Source of the DNA: Bacteroidetes Order II. bacterium
GTDB lineage: Bacteria > Bacteroidota > Rhodothermia > Rhodothermales > UBA2364
Direction of reading: 5' to 3'
DNA: 64,000 nucleotides
Assembly (NCBI GenBank): GCA_016788705.1
Contig: JAEUSQ010000032.1
Location: forward strand, 62,001 to 126,000
Shown here: positions 53,947 to 63,048 of the stretch, in pieces
Position numbering within the stretch: position 1 is the first letter of the stretch
How the letters are laid out: each line of letters opens with the position of its first letter
Notes under the pieces: model-generated
Databases searched by the model: none
What the model saw: the letters and a program-made list of their open reading frames with translations, nothing else
Told to the model about the DNA's origin: nothing
Translations under genes and position numbers: made by a program

Positions 53947-54789
53947 TTAGTTGGTTTGCAAAAGAGAGTCTGCTGTGTGTTGTATTCGGATTTGATTCTG
54001 GTCTGGCTTATAAAGCAAAACAAAAGCATGTTCGGTTTGCGTAAGTGGAACCATTGGACGTACATAGATGAGCCAGTCATTTTGGCCTTTCCGAACGGCG
54101 GTGGAATCTACGTAGCCGATCGGAATGCCAGCTGGGTAAAAGCCATGTGTATAGCCCGCTGTCACAATGGTATCGCCTTTGGATACTTTTTCGGTTTTAA
54201 CCACATGATCCATTAGAAGGCGGTCTGGACGATTTCCTTCCCAGCGAATAATGCCATAAATTTGTTGCGGCTGAATTTTGGCGGCTGCCCGAAAGGTGGT
54301 GTTCAGGAAAGGCATGACCACGCTGTAGTTGCGGCTAACCAAAACAATTCTGCCAATAAGACCACGATCGCTGATGACGGGCATCCCCTTTTCAATTCCC
54401 TGATTGCTGCCAACGTTGATGGTTAGGAGGTTGTTGCTTTTGGTAACATCTCGCGAGACAATCTGTGCTGCAATACGCGGATATTCTGCCCATTTAGATT
54501 TAAGGTGTAGTAAACCGCGTAAGCGCTGATTTTCAATTTCTTCTTCGAGGAGGCGGGCCAAACGGCTGGAAAGGCGAAGGTTGTTTGCCCGTAATTGATC
54601 ATTCTCATTGAGCGCATTTACATAACGTCCTACCCAAGCAAAGGCACTTTCTACCCGCGAAGTAAACTCAAGCGAGGCACTCCGCAAAGACAAAAACGCC
54701 TCATACTGAACGCCTAAAAGGACGATCAGCGAGGTAATAAGCAAGACCGCTAAAAAGACAAAGTCTCGGATGCGATCCCAAAGGCGCAT
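53947..54789 (-). CDS. mreC: Rod shape-determining protein MreC
   Basis: An inner-membrane protein of 280 residues with one N-terminal transmembrane helix (about 9-28), a coiled coil (about 57-95; ENDQLRANNLRLSSRLARLLEEE) and the MreC beta-barrel region (LTINVGSNQGIEKGMPVISDRGLIGRI). It links MreB to the periplasmic wall-synthesis machinery. It follows mreB by 60 bases with a hairpin between them. The usual next genes mreD, mrdA and rodA are not found; the Wzi-like gene follows instead. Confidence 0.93.
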   Translation of the reverse strand: MRLWDRIRDFVFLAVLLITSLIVLLGVQYEAFLSLRSASLEFTSRVESAFAWVGRYVNALNENDQLRANNLRLSSRLARLLEEEIENQRLRGLLHLKSKWAEYPRIAAQIVSRDVTKSNNLLTINVGSNQGIEKGMPVISDRGLIGRIVLVSRNYSVVMPFLNTTFRAAAKIQPQQIYGIIRWEGNRPDRLLMDHVVKTEKVSKGDTIVTAGYTHGFYPAGIPIGYVDSTAVRKGQNDWLIYVRPMVPLTQTEHAFVLLYKPDQNQIRIQHTADSLLQTN

Positions 54790-54817
54790 ATAGGGGTTGA
54801 ATGAAGGTTAAGGGGAG

Positions 54818-54843
54818 CGCGGGACACCGAAAAGTGCCCCGCG
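54818..54843 (-). promoter_or_regulatory. Hairpin between mreB and mreC
   Basis: CGCGGG pairs with CCCGCG, then one mismatch and a CAC/GTG pair around a CGAAAA loop. There is no T-run on the mreC side. It may protect mRNA ends or tune the mreB to mreC ratio. Confidence 0.45.
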
Positions 54844-54849
54844 ACCAAA

Positions 54850-55863
54850 TTAACTAACGACGGTTTCGTAGTATTCTAAATTCTCTAACACTTTTCCCGT
54901 GCCACGAACTACTGCCGTAAGCGGGTCTTCGGCTACGTAGGCAGGCAATTCCGCCTGACGACGAATGCGCTGGTCTAACCCACGCAACAAAGCGCCACCT
55001 CCTGTAAGCATAATACCGCGCTCCAAAATGTCTGCCCCCAATTCTGGAGGCGTCCGCTCTAATGCCCGTACCACAGCGGCCACAATTTGATCTACGGGGT
55101 CTTTGATAGCCTCACGGACATCCTCGGAAGAGATCGTCCGGATTTTCGGTATCCCACTCACTAAGTCGCGTCCTTTCACGGAAAGTTCTAATTCTGGATC
55201 CAGTTCCACCGCGCTACCAACTTCGCACTTGATTCGCTCTGCGGTACGTTGGCCAATAAGTAGGTTGTGGTTACGGCGGAAATATTGAACCAATGCATTG
55301 TCTAATTGGTCTCCAGCCAGACGGATGGATTCGTCAATCACGATACCAGACAACGCAATCACGGCGATCTCGGTGGTTCCCCCTCCGATGTCCACAATCA
55401 TGTTTCCTACTGGTTCATGAACGTCTAAGCCGATACCAATGGCTGCTGCCATCGGTTCATCTATCAGATAAACCTGCCGCGCTCCGGCGTGTTCCGAGGA
55501 GTCTCGAACAGCGCGTTTTTCTACTTCGGTAATCCCACTTGGTACACATACCACCATTCGGCGGATGTTGGTGTACCATTTGGTTTGTACCTTCATAATG
55601 AGGCGCTTGATCATTTGCTCGGCCACGTCGAAGTCGGCAATCACGCCGTCTTTGAGAGGGCGGATGGTTTCGAGGTCTTTGTGCGTCCGTTCGTGCATCT
55701 GCTGCGCTTCATGGCCAATGGCCACGATCTTGCGCGTATTGCGGTTTACGGCCACAATACTTGGTTCATTAAGAACGATGCCGCGTCCACGGATGTAGAT
55801 CAGGGTGTTGGCAGTACCCAAATCTATGGCTACGTCGGTAGCAAAACTGCTAAAAATGCCCAT
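54850..55863 (-). CDS. mreB: Rod shape-determining protein MreB (bacterial actin)
   Basis: An actin-like ATPase of 337 residues, standard length: DLGTANTLIYIRGRGIVLNEPSIVA (about 13-37, phosphate 1), MVVCVPSGITEVEKRAVRDS, IDEPMAAAIGIGLDV, DIGGGTTEIAVIAL (phosphate 2) and LTGGGALLRGLDQRI (adenosine site). It forms membrane-bound filaments that guide lateral wall growth. The purH-mreB-mreC order is typical of Bacteroidota-like genomes. A 155-base gap separates it from purH. Confidence 0.97.
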   Translation of the reverse strand: MGIFSSFATDVAIDLGTANTLIYIRGRGIVLNEPSIVAVNRNTRKIVAIGHEAQQMHERTHKDLETIRPLKDGVIADFDVAEQMIKRLIMKVQTKWYTNIRRMVVCVPSGITEVEKRAVRDSSEHAGARQVYLIDEPMAAAIGIGLDVHEPVGNMIVDIGGGTTEIAVIALSGIVIDESIRLAGDQLDNALVQYFRRNHNLLIGQRTAERIKCEVGSAVELDPELELSVKGRDLVSGIPKIRTISSEDVREAIKDPVDQIVAAVVRALERTPPELGADILERGIMLTGGGALLRGLDQRIRRQAELPAYVAEDPLTAVVRGTGKVLENLEYYETVVS

Positions 55864-56018
55864 GAGTCGTGATTAATCTGTTCGGTGGTTGACAGTGGGT
55901 GTTATCGGATATAGAGGGAATTTACCTTGCACATCAAATCAGACTCCAAGATACGATATTTGAAGGGGTAATGGACAAGGGAAATCGAATACTTAATCAA
56001 GTTGCAAGATAATTAATT

Positions 56019-57620
56019 TCAATGCCTGAAGTGACGTTTTGCCGTAAAAACCATCGCTAAATTTTGTTGATTTGCGGCCTCAACCACTTCTTCATCTCGG
56101 ATCGAGCCTCCAGGCTGTATGGCAGCGGTCGCGCCTGCTTCGGCAGCGGCCAATAGGCCATCTGCAAAAGGGAAAAAGGCGTCTGATGCCACCACGCACC
56201 CCAAAAAGTCGTGCGCTTCTTTTTGTCCTTTCATCACCGCTACTTCAGAGGCATCAATCCGGCTCATTTGCCCAGCACCGATGCCCAATGTAGCGCCTTG
56301 TTTGGCATATACAATAGCATTGCTCTTCACATGCTTGGCAATCCGCCAGGCAAAGTCTAAGTCGAGCCATTCTTCATCGGTAGGTTGACGTTTTGTAACC
56401 ACTACATAATGGTTTTTGGCGTCTTCGATGGTGCGTAAAACGCTGTCACGGCTTTGTACCAAAAGTCCTCCAATCACCGATCGGACATCGGGTGCATGAT
56501 CGAAGCGGGCAGCCAAATTCATTTGTATGATGCGTCGTTGTTGTTTTTTGCTTAATAAAACCAGCGCTTCTTTATCAAATGAAGGCGCAAGTACTATTTC
56601 GGTAAAAATCTGGTCTATGGCTTGAGCAGTTGCCAAGTCTAACGGACGGTTAACCACCACAATACCGCCAAAAGGCGATTGCCGATCGGTCGAGAAGGCT
56701 TTTTTGTATGCAGCAGAAAGAACATTTGCCGTTCCTACGCCACAGGGATTGGTGTGTTTTAGAATGGCAGCAGTGGGCCCAGCATCTTTGAACTCATCTA
56801 TTAAAAACAGGGCGGCACTTAAATCCAAAAGATTGTTATAAGATAAGGCTTTACCGTGTAATTTTTTAAAAAAGCGATCTGGCCGTCCAAAAAAAGCTGC
56901 TTTTTGATGTGGATTTTCACCATACCGAAGGGGTTGTACAAGAGGAAGCGATATGTGGAGCGGGCGCTCAAAGATCGGCTCCTCCGGAATTGGTGCTGGT
57001 TTCGTGAAATAATGTGCAATGGTTGCATCGTAGGCAGCGGTATGCTGAAACGCTTTGGTTGCCATCTGGCGACGGAATTCCAAGGGTAAAGCCCCGTTGT
57101 TGGCCTGCAATACGTCTGCCACGGCTTCATAATCTGCCGGAGATGTTACGATAGTGACGAAGAAGAAATTCTTGGCTGCCGCCCGAATCATCGTAGGGCC
57201 GCCAATGTCTATGTTCTCGATGGCAAGTGCATCTGTTACGCCTTCTTGGGCAATTGCCTGTTCGAAAGGGTAGAGGTTTACCACCACCAGATCAATCAAT
57301 TCGGATCCAATGCCTCGTAGTTGAACCAAGTCATCTGGATCGTTCCGGCGGGCCAGCAAACTGCCATGCACATTTGGGTGAAGGGTTTTTACGCGGCCAT
57401 CCATAATTTCGGGAAATCCAGTTATATCCGAAACATCCTTCACCTGAAGGCCAGCTTCACGAAGGGTCCGGGAGGTACCGCCCGTAGAAATAATTTCTAT
57501 ACCACTTTTTGCCAATCGTTGTGCAAAAGGGACGAGGTTGGTCTTATCGGAAACAGAGATAAGCGCACGTTTAACCGTTTGCAGGTTATCGGGAGCCGGA
57601 AGCGATTTGGGGTTGATCAT
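56019..57620 (-). CDS. purH: Bifunctional AICAR transformylase/IMP cyclohydrolase
   Basis: Performs the last two steps of IMP synthesis. The N-terminal MGS-like cyclohydrolase domain (RALISVSDKTNLVPFAQRLAKSGIEIISTGGTSRTL, then MDGRVKTLHPNVHGSLLARR) and the C-terminal transformylase domain (LRYGENPHQKAAFF; the Lys288-His289 pair followed by TNPCG; SDAFFPFADGLLAAAEAGATAAIQPGGSIRDEEVVEAAN) are complete. I use the ATG at 57620; an upstream TTG would add 11 residues without family support. It follows purN on the minus strand with a 148-base gap. Confidence 0.96.
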   Translation of the reverse strand: MINPKSLPAPDNLQTVKRALISVSDKTNLVPFAQRLAKSGIEIISTGGTSRTLREAGLQVKDVSDITGFPEIMDGRVKTLHPNVHGSLLARRNDPDDLVQLRGIGSELIDLVVVNLYPFEQAIAQEGVTDALAIENIDIGGPTMIRAAAKNFFFVTIVTSPADYEAVADVLQANNGALPLEFRRQMATKAFQHTAAYDATIAHYFTKPAPIPEEPIFERPLHISLPLVQPLRYGENPHQKAAFFGRPDRFFKKLHGKALSYNNLLDLSAALFLIDEFKDAGPTAAILKHTNPCGVGTANVLSAAYKKAFSTDRQSPFGGIVVVNRPLDLATAQAIDQIFTEIVLAPSFDKEALVLLSKKQQRRIIQMNLAARFDHAPDVRSVIGGLLVQSRDSVLRTIEDAKNHYVVVTKRQPTDEEWLDLDFAWRIAKHVKSNAIVYAKQGATLGIGAGQMSRIDASEVAVMKGQKEAHDFLGCVVASDAFFPFADGLLAAAEAGATAAIQPGGSIRDEEVVEAANQQNLAMVFTAKRHFRH

Positions 57621-57768
57621 GGTTTGGTAGCAAGCGGATTTTTCGGAAGCCAAAATAGAAAAAAGTATCTCTCGGAACGATGATTTGGTTTCAAGATCAT
57701 ATGAGTATTTTGAATGATAAGGCTTTCAAAAACACTGAAATGGGATAAGAGGAGCACCAAACAAGATT

Positions 57769-58431
57769 TTATCCGTTTCCTGATCGTGGGGTACGGGAAT
57801 AACCATGCGGCCTAGGGTGGGTTATTTCGACTTTTCTACCAATAATTTTAACCTTTTCAGTAGCAAATAACTGAAGGGCTTCTGGATAGATGCGGTGCTC
57901 TTTATACAAGACACGTGCTGCGAGGGATTTGAGCGTGTCATCTTGCCGGACGGGAACGGGTTCTTGAAGTACAATGGGCCCGGTGTCATACTCGGCATCC
58001 ACCAGGTGAACAGTGGCGCCTGTCCATCGAACCCCTTGTGCGAGAACGGCTTCGTGGACGTGGTGGCCATACATGCCTTTTCCACCAAATGCTGGAAGGA
58101 GGGATGGATGAATGTTTAGGATGCGGTTTTGGAATGCTTCAATTAAGCTTGTGGGTATCTTTTTAAGGTAACCTGCCAGCGCAATAAAGTCCACGTCGTA
58201 TCGAGTCAATACAGCCAAGAGGTCTGCGTGATAACCCGTTTGGTCGGAATAAGTGGCTGGGTTCAGGGTGTGGGAAGGAATCCCTATCCGAGCGGCCCGC
58301 TCGTGTACACCAGCGGTTTCTACATTGCTGACCACCACCGAAAGACGGGCGTCCAATTTTTCTTCCGTAATTGCTTGCGCAATGGCCTGAAAATTAGAAC
58401 CGCCGCCCGATGCAAAAACCGCCAGATTCAT
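57769..58431 (-). CDS. purN: Phosphoribosylglycinamide formyltransferase 1
   Basis: Uses 10-formyltetrahydrofolate to formylate GAR. The protein (220 residues from this start) opens with NLAVFASGGGSNFQAI, and Asn106 and His108 in RILNIHPSLLPAF match the E. coli catalytic numbering; HLVDAEYDTGPI follows. The ATG at 58431 lies one base after the purQ stop, which favours it over an upstream ATG that would add 16 residues. The C-terminal tail (about 15 residues, rich in Arg and Gly) is longer than usual. Confidence 0.96.
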   Translation of the reverse strand: MNLAVFASGGGSNFQAIAQAITEEKLDARLSVVVSNVETAGVHERAARIGIPSHTLNPATYSDQTGYHADLLAVLTRYDVDFIALAGYLKKIPTSLIEAFQNRILNIHPSLLPAFGGKGMYGHHVHEAVLAQGVRWTGATVHLVDAEYDTGPIVLQEPVPVRQDDTLKSLAARVLYKEHRIYPEALQLFATEKVKIIGRKVEITHPRPHGYSRTPRSGNG

Positions 58432-58432
58432 G

Positions 58433-59134
58433 TTATACACCCACAAATGATTGGATAAGGGAGCGGAATATCCAAGCACCGTCCGCAGACCCCAACAAGG
58501 GTTCTACATGCCGTTCTGGGTGAGGCATCATGCCCAATACGTTACCGCGTTCGTTAATAATGCCTGCAATGTTATTTCGAGAGCCGTTTGGGTTTGCACT
58601 TTCGGTGACCTCTCCTTTGGAGGTAACATAACGGAATATCACCCTGTTTTCGGCTTCTAACCGGGTAAGGGTTTCGTCGTCGGCATAATAGCTGCCGTCT
58701 CCATGTGCAATGGGGATGTCCAAGACCTGTCCCTTGGCCAATTGGTTGGTAAAGGGTGTTACGTTGTTTTCTGTACGAAGATAGGTGGGCTTACAGATAA
58801 AGCGTAAATCGCGGTTACGTCCCAAACCGCCAGGCAATAAATGAGATTCACACAGTACCTGAAAGCCATTACAGATCCCAATCACCAGTCCGCCACCATT
58901 TGCAAAGTCGGTCACAGCTTTCATAACGGGTGAAAACCGAGCAATCGCCCCACTTCTGAGGTAGTCTCCATACGAAAAGCCGCCAGGCAGTAAGACCACA
59001 TCCACCCCTCCGAGTGCATCATCTTTGTGCCAGATAAAACGGGCCTCCTGATTGAAAATGTGTTTAATGCTATGGTAGGCGTCGTGGTCGCAGTTAGAGC
59101 CTGGAAATACGACAATACCAAACGAAACAGCCAT
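58433..59134 (-). CDS. purQ: Phosphoribosylformylglycinamidine synthase subunit I (glutaminase)
   Basis: The glutaminase part of the three-subunit FGAM synthase (233 residues). Class I amidotransferase features are the N-terminal [28 protein letters not shown], the nucleophile Cys88 in [11 protein letters not shown], and [14 protein letters not shown] with the His-Glu pair. It supplies ammonia to PurL, which together with PurS is not in the window. Coupled to purN by a one-base gap. Upstream is a 323-base divergent region shared with tolC. Confidence 0.96.
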   Translation of the reverse strand: MAVSFGIVVFPGSNCDHDAYHSIKHIFNQEARFIWHKDDALGGVDVVLLPGGFSYGDYLRSGAIARFSPVMKAVTDFANGGGLVIGICNGFQVLCESHLLPGGLGRNRDLRFICKPTYLRTENNVTPFTNQLAKGQVLDIPIAHGDGSYYADDETLTRLEAENRVIFRYVTSKGEVTESANPNGSRNNIAGIINERGNVLGMMPHPERHVEPLLGSADGAWIFRSLIQSFVGV

Positions 59135-59342
59135 GAGAGGATTGTGGTTGGGTCTAAAAAGAGAATAGGACTCAAATTAAAATGGTAGGGACGGGTGAAG
59201 TCATGAACTTTCGGTCTGTTTGTAGTCTGCTTGAAGGTGTGGATTTTTGATCCAAGAAGGAGGTATGCGGTTCATATGTCTTTGGGAAATATCCAAATGT
59301 TGCTTATTTTTTATATATAATTACGCAACGTTTTCTTGAAGG

Positions 59343-59375
59343 TTGTATCAAGCTTGGTTTTCGGCATTACCTTTG
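59343..59375 (+). promoter_or_regulatory. Bacteroidota-type promoter candidate for the tolC operon
   Basis: TACCTTTG at 59368-59375 fits the TAnnTTTG minus-7 consensus, with TTG at 59343-59345 as a minus-33 element (22 bases between). It lies about 80 bases before the start of the TolC gene. The rest of the 59135-59457 gap shows nothing else recognisable. Confidence 0.45.
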
Positions 59376-59457
59376 TTTCCACGTAATGTAACTAAACGAG
59401 TGCTGTCTCGTGTAAAATATAATTGTCCTTACCGATGTCATGAATGCGATTTTTCAT

Positions 59458-60843
59458 ATGAAGCAAGCTTTTTTTATCTGGTCATGTCTTTTTTTACTGC
59501 TTTTGGGCACGATAGAGGCATCGGCACAGGTACCCCAGAAACTCACTCTCCGACAAGCCATTCTTACGGCCCTTGGGAATAGTGTCGCCTTGAAAAAAAC
59601 TGAAAATGCGGTGTCCATTCAGCGGGTTGCCGAAGCCCAAGCATTAGATGCTTTTCTACCAAGTGCGCAGGTAAGTGCCAATTTGAATCCGGGATATGGG
59701 CGAAGTTTTGACCAAACGACCATTAATTTCTCATTCTCGCCCTCCATTTCGGGGGGGGCATCGGTAAGTGGAGGTTTGCTTTTGTGGCAAGGCGGATACT
59801 GGAACCGGCTTTTTTTTGGCGGAAACGAACAAGCGCCCACCTATTTACAAGCCAAGCGTCAGACTGATGCCAGCGAGTTGACGGTACGGCGGGCAAGGGA
59901 AAATATCATTTTTGCGGTGGCTTCGGGCTATTTAGACGTGATTCGGAATCAGGAGCAAATCCGAGTGGTGGAAGAAAACCTCGCGGCGCAAAAGCAACAG
60001 TTGGCACGGATACAGCAATTTGTACGTGGTGGCGTTCGGGCCGAGTCCGACATGTTGCAACAGCAAGCCTTGGTTGCACAGGCCGAGCTACAGGTGCTGA
60101 ACCAGCAATTGGCCTTTGAGCGTGCAAAAACACGGTTGATCCAATCCTTAGAAGTAGATCCTTTTGTGGTCTTTGAGTTTGAAGTACCAGACATCGGCAC
60201 GGCCACTTTGCTGAAAGAGAACTATGACGTAGAGGCAATGATCCGGACTGCGCTTCAAAATAGGATGGACATACAGGCCCAAAAAGCCACCATCGAAGCA
60301 AATCAGATGAATATGGACCTGATTCGGGCCAATCGGCTACCCACCCTTACTTTGGGGGGCAGTGTGAGTACACAATACTCCAGTCGTGGCAACGACAACA
60401 TCTTTCGTCAGGTGCTGGATAACCGGAATTTTGGATTAGGATTTTCGCTTTCTTGGAATATCTATGACCGGAATCAGGTACGTCGTTCCCTCCAAATAGC
60501 CCGCTATCAGTCCCTAAATGCGGTTCTGGATTTGCGGAATTTGGAACAGTCGGTGGCCTCGGAAGTGCGTCAGGCATATTTGGATTATCTGAATGCCGAT
60601 AAACAGGTACAAGTGGCCGCCGTTCAGGTAAATTACCGGAAACAGGCCTTAGACGTAGAACAAAATCGCTATAACTTGGGTGCTTCTACCCTTACCGAAC
60701 TTGCGCAGATGCGTGCCGGCTTGGTAGAAGCCCAAAGTCAGGAAATTCAGGCACGGTATGGCTTGGTCTTTCAAAAACAGGTATTGGAATATTATATAGG
60801 CCGTATTAAACCTGAAATGTCGCTCATACCAAACTCAAAATAA
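59458..60843 (+). CDS. TolC-family outer-membrane efflux protein
   Basis: Forms the outer-membrane duct of a tripartite exporter. The 461-residue protein has a signal peptide (MKQAFFIW to about residue 23, ending ASAQ), then two OEP repeats: LRQAILTALGNSVALKKTENAVSIQRVAEAQ near 29-59, GGLLLWQGGYW, and the second half from about 250 with LQNRMDIQAQKATIEANQMNMDLIRANRLPTL and LSWNIYDRNQVRRSLQIA. Alternating coiled-coil helices match TolC. I chose the ATG next to the signal peptide; an ATG six codons upstream (59440) is also in frame. It is followed by a MacA-like adaptor. Confidence 0.93.
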   Translation: MKQAFFIWSCLFLLLLGTIEASAQVPQKLTLRQAILTALGNSVALKKTENAVSIQRVAEAQALDAFLPSAQVSANLNPGYGRSFDQTTINFSFSPSISGGASVSGGLLLWQGGYWNRLFFGGNEQAPTYLQAKRQTDASELTVRRARENIIFAVASGYLDVIRNQEQIRVVEENLAAQKQQLARIQQFVRGGVRAESDMLQQQALVAQAELQVLNQQLAFERAKTRLIQSLEVDPFVVFEFEVPDIGTATLLKENYDVEAMIRTALQNRMDIQAQKATIEANQMNMDLIRANRLPTLTLGGSVSTQYSSRGNDNIFRQVLDNRNFGLGFSLSWNIYDRNQVRRSLQIARYQSLNAVLDLRNLEQSVASEVRQAYLDYLNADKQVQVAAVQVNYRKQALDVEQNRYNLGASTLTELAQMRAGLVEAQSQEIQARYGLVFQKQVLEYYIGRIKPEMSLIPNSK

Positions 60844-60895
60844 ACCCCAACCCCCGGAAAGCCCTGTTGCATTCCGGTTCCCAAATAGCAAAATC

Positions 60896-62269
60896 ATGGC
60901 AGCAAAGCGCAATACGACCCGAAATCTGCTGATCATTAGCGGTGTTGTGATCGTGTTACTGGTCGTCGTTCTCTGGATGTTCAAAGACCGGAATAAGGAA
61001 GAAGGAAAGGAAGTGGAGGTGGCAAACGTAGAACGCCGAGACATCACCCAAGTGGTTACGGCTTCGGGTAAAATTCAACCAGAAGTAGAGGTGAAGATAT
61101 CGCCAGACGTCTCGGGAGAAATTGTTTTTCTTGCGGTAAAAGAAGGCGATTGGGTGGAAAAAGGCATGTTACTTGCCCGCATCAATTCCGACTTTTATGC
61201 CGCCCAGGTAGAACAAGGTGAGGCTGGGGTAATGCAATCTAAAGCGGCCTTGGCCCAATCTCAGGCCCAATTTATGGGTGCTGAGTTGGATTTCAACCGC
61301 CAGAAAGACCTTTTTGAGAAGGGGGTAATCCCGAAAAATACCTTTGAAGCGGCCCAAACACAATATAATATTGCTAAAGCCAATACCGATGCCGCGAGAT
61401 TTGCGGTACAAAGTGCCGAAGCCCGCCTCCGAGAAGCCCGCGAACAATTAAACAAAACCTCCATTTTTGCCCCTATGAGTGGCGTTGTAAGTCAGTTGAA
61501 CGTGGAATTGGGCGAGCGTGTGGTGGGAACCAGTCAGATGAGTGGGACCGAGATGATGCGTATTGCCCGCTTAGACCAGATGGAGGTGCAGGTGGATGTG
61601 AACGAAAATGACGTGGTGAATGTAGCCGTGGGTGATACCGCCAATGTGTCGGTGGACGCCTATCCGGAGCGGGTATTTAAAGGCGTGGTGACGGAAATCG
61701 CAAATTCTGCCCGTACCACGGGAACGGGTACGCAAGACCAAGTGACGAACTTTCCTGTTAAGGTGCGCTTGGTTGGGCAAACCCCTCTTACCGCCGAAAA
61801 TGTGAAACGTAACCTGAAACCCATGCCCAGCGCCGAGGAAACTCCTGTTCAGGTGACACAAGCCGAGTTCCGGCCCGGCATGAGTGGAACCGTAGATATT
61901 TCTACCGATACGGTTATTAATTCAGTGGCCATTCCAATTCAGGCTGTTACCGTGCGTGATTTTGCCAAGCCAAAAGGACAACAAGCAAAAGGTACTGCCA
62001 AAACAGAGGAAGAGACACCCACAGAAGCTGCTAACCCCAATCCGGTGAAGAAAAAAGAAGACTTACGCAAGGTGGTATTTGTGATGCGAGACGGGAAAGC
62101 ACAGATGGTTCAGGTAGAAACGGGTATCTCGAACGAAACCCATGTGGAAATCAAATCCGGCTTGTCGGGCACCGAAAAAGTGATTATTGGGCCTTATAGC
62201 ATCGTTAGTCGAGAATTGGAAAATGGCGAAGCGGTCCGAACCCGCAAAACCGATACCAAGAAAAATTAA
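60896..62269 (+). CDS. MacA-like periplasmic adaptor (membrane fusion protein)
   Basis: A 457-residue adaptor anchored by one N-terminal helix (about 11-28): lipoyl halves flanking a hairpin ([38 protein letters not shown] near 48-85 and [21 protein letters not shown] near 188-208), an alpha-helical hairpin (about 100-180) that docks on TolC, a beta-barrel domain ([19 protein letters not shown]) and a C-terminal membrane-proximal domain. A charged low-complexity linker occurs near 360-388 ([18 protein letters not shown]). It is 52 bases after tolC and 49 before the ATPase. Confidence 0.92.
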   Translation: MAAKRNTTRNLLIISGVVIVLLVVVLWMFKDRNKEEGKEVEVANVERRDITQVVTASGKIQPEVEVKISPDVSGEIVFLAVKEGDWVEKGMLLARINSDFYAAQVEQGEAGVMQSKAALAQSQAQFMGAELDFNRQKDLFEKGVIPKNTFEAAQTQYNIAKANTDAARFAVQSAEARLREAREQLNKTSIFAPMSGVVSQLNVELGERVVGTSQMSGTEMMRIARLDQMEVQVDVNENDVVNVAVGDTANVSVDAYPERVFKGVVTEIANSARTTGTGTQDQVTNFPVKVRLVGQTPLTAENVKRNLKPMPSAEETPVQVTQAEFRPGMSGTVDISTDTVINSVAIPIQAVTVRDFAKPKGQQAKGTAKTEEETPTEAANPNPVKKKEDLRKVVFVMRDGKAQMVQVETGISNETHVEIKSGLSGTEKVIIGPYSIVSRELENGEAVRTRKTDTKKN

Positions 62270-62318
62270 TCACTTGTACAAAAATCTGACACTGTCGGAT
62301 ACATCAAACCACAAAAAA

Positions 62319-63044
62319 ATGGCAGAACCGTTGATCAGCATCCGCGACATGACCAAAATTTATGTCATGGGCGATCAGGAAGTACGCGCCTTGAATGGTG
62401 TTTCGCTGGATATTTTCCCCAACGATTTTGTGGCCATTATGGGACCTTCCGGGTCGGGAAAATCCACTATGATGAATATGGTTGGTTGTTTGGATACCCC
62501 CACGGCGGGCACTTATATGCTGAACGGGCATGATGTAAGTAAGATGCGGGATAATGAGTTGGCCGAAGTCCGTAACCGCGAAATTGGTTTTGTTTTCCAA
62601 ACGTTTAATCTGATTCCGCGCATCAGCATTTTGCAAAATGTGGAATTGCCGTTGGTGTATGCTGGCATTAAACGATCCGAACGCCGCGAACGGGCACAAG
62701 GGGCCTTGGATAGCGTGGGCTTGGGGGACCGAGTGAACCATAAACCGAATGAGCTTTCCGGTGGTCAGCGGCAACGGGTGGCGATTGCACGGGCCATTGT
62801 TACGCGCCCGTCGCTTATTTTGGCAGATGAGCCAACGGGGAACTTGGATACCCGAACCAGTGCAGAAATTATGCGGATTTTTGAGGCCCTGTACCGACAA
62901 GGCAATACGGTGGTAATGGTCACACACGAAGAAGACATCTCGCATCATGCCCGAAAGATTGTGCGCTTTCGAGATGGGGTTGTGGAAGCCATTGAAGCCG
63001 TCGAAAATCCAATATTGGCCAACGAAGTGGTTACCTTGTCCTAA
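62319..63044 (+). CDS. MacB-type ABC transporter ATP-binding protein
   Basis: An ATPase subunit (241 residues) of the LolD/MacB group: Walker [10 protein letters not shown] at 42-50, Q-loop [22 protein letters not shown], signature [15 protein letters not shown], Walker [13 protein letters not shown] and VTHEED. It powers export with MacA and TolC. I start at 62319, because the frame upstream only overlies the adaptor gene. It lacks the C-terminal permease domain of MacB, and no permease gene follows: a convergent rlmD ends four bases away. The permease must be encoded elsewhere or be lost. Confidence 0.93.
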   Translation: MAEPLISIRDMTKIYVMGDQEVRALNGVSLDIFPNDFVAIMGPSGSGKSTMMNMVGCLDTPTAGTYMLNGHDVSKMRDNELAEVRNREIGFVFQTFNLIPRISILQNVELPLVYAGIKRSERRERAQGALDSVGLGDRVNHKPNELSGGQRQRVAIARAIVTRPSLILADEPTGNLDTRTSAEIMRIFEALYRQGNTVVMVTHEEDISHHARKIVRFRDGVVEAIEAVENPILANEVVTLS

Positions 63045-63048
63045 CCGT

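Noticed and set aside
62187-62318. N-terminal extension of the MacB-like ATPase
   Set aside because: It lies over the end of the adaptor gene and shows no ABC-domain features; the ATG at 62319 fits the family.
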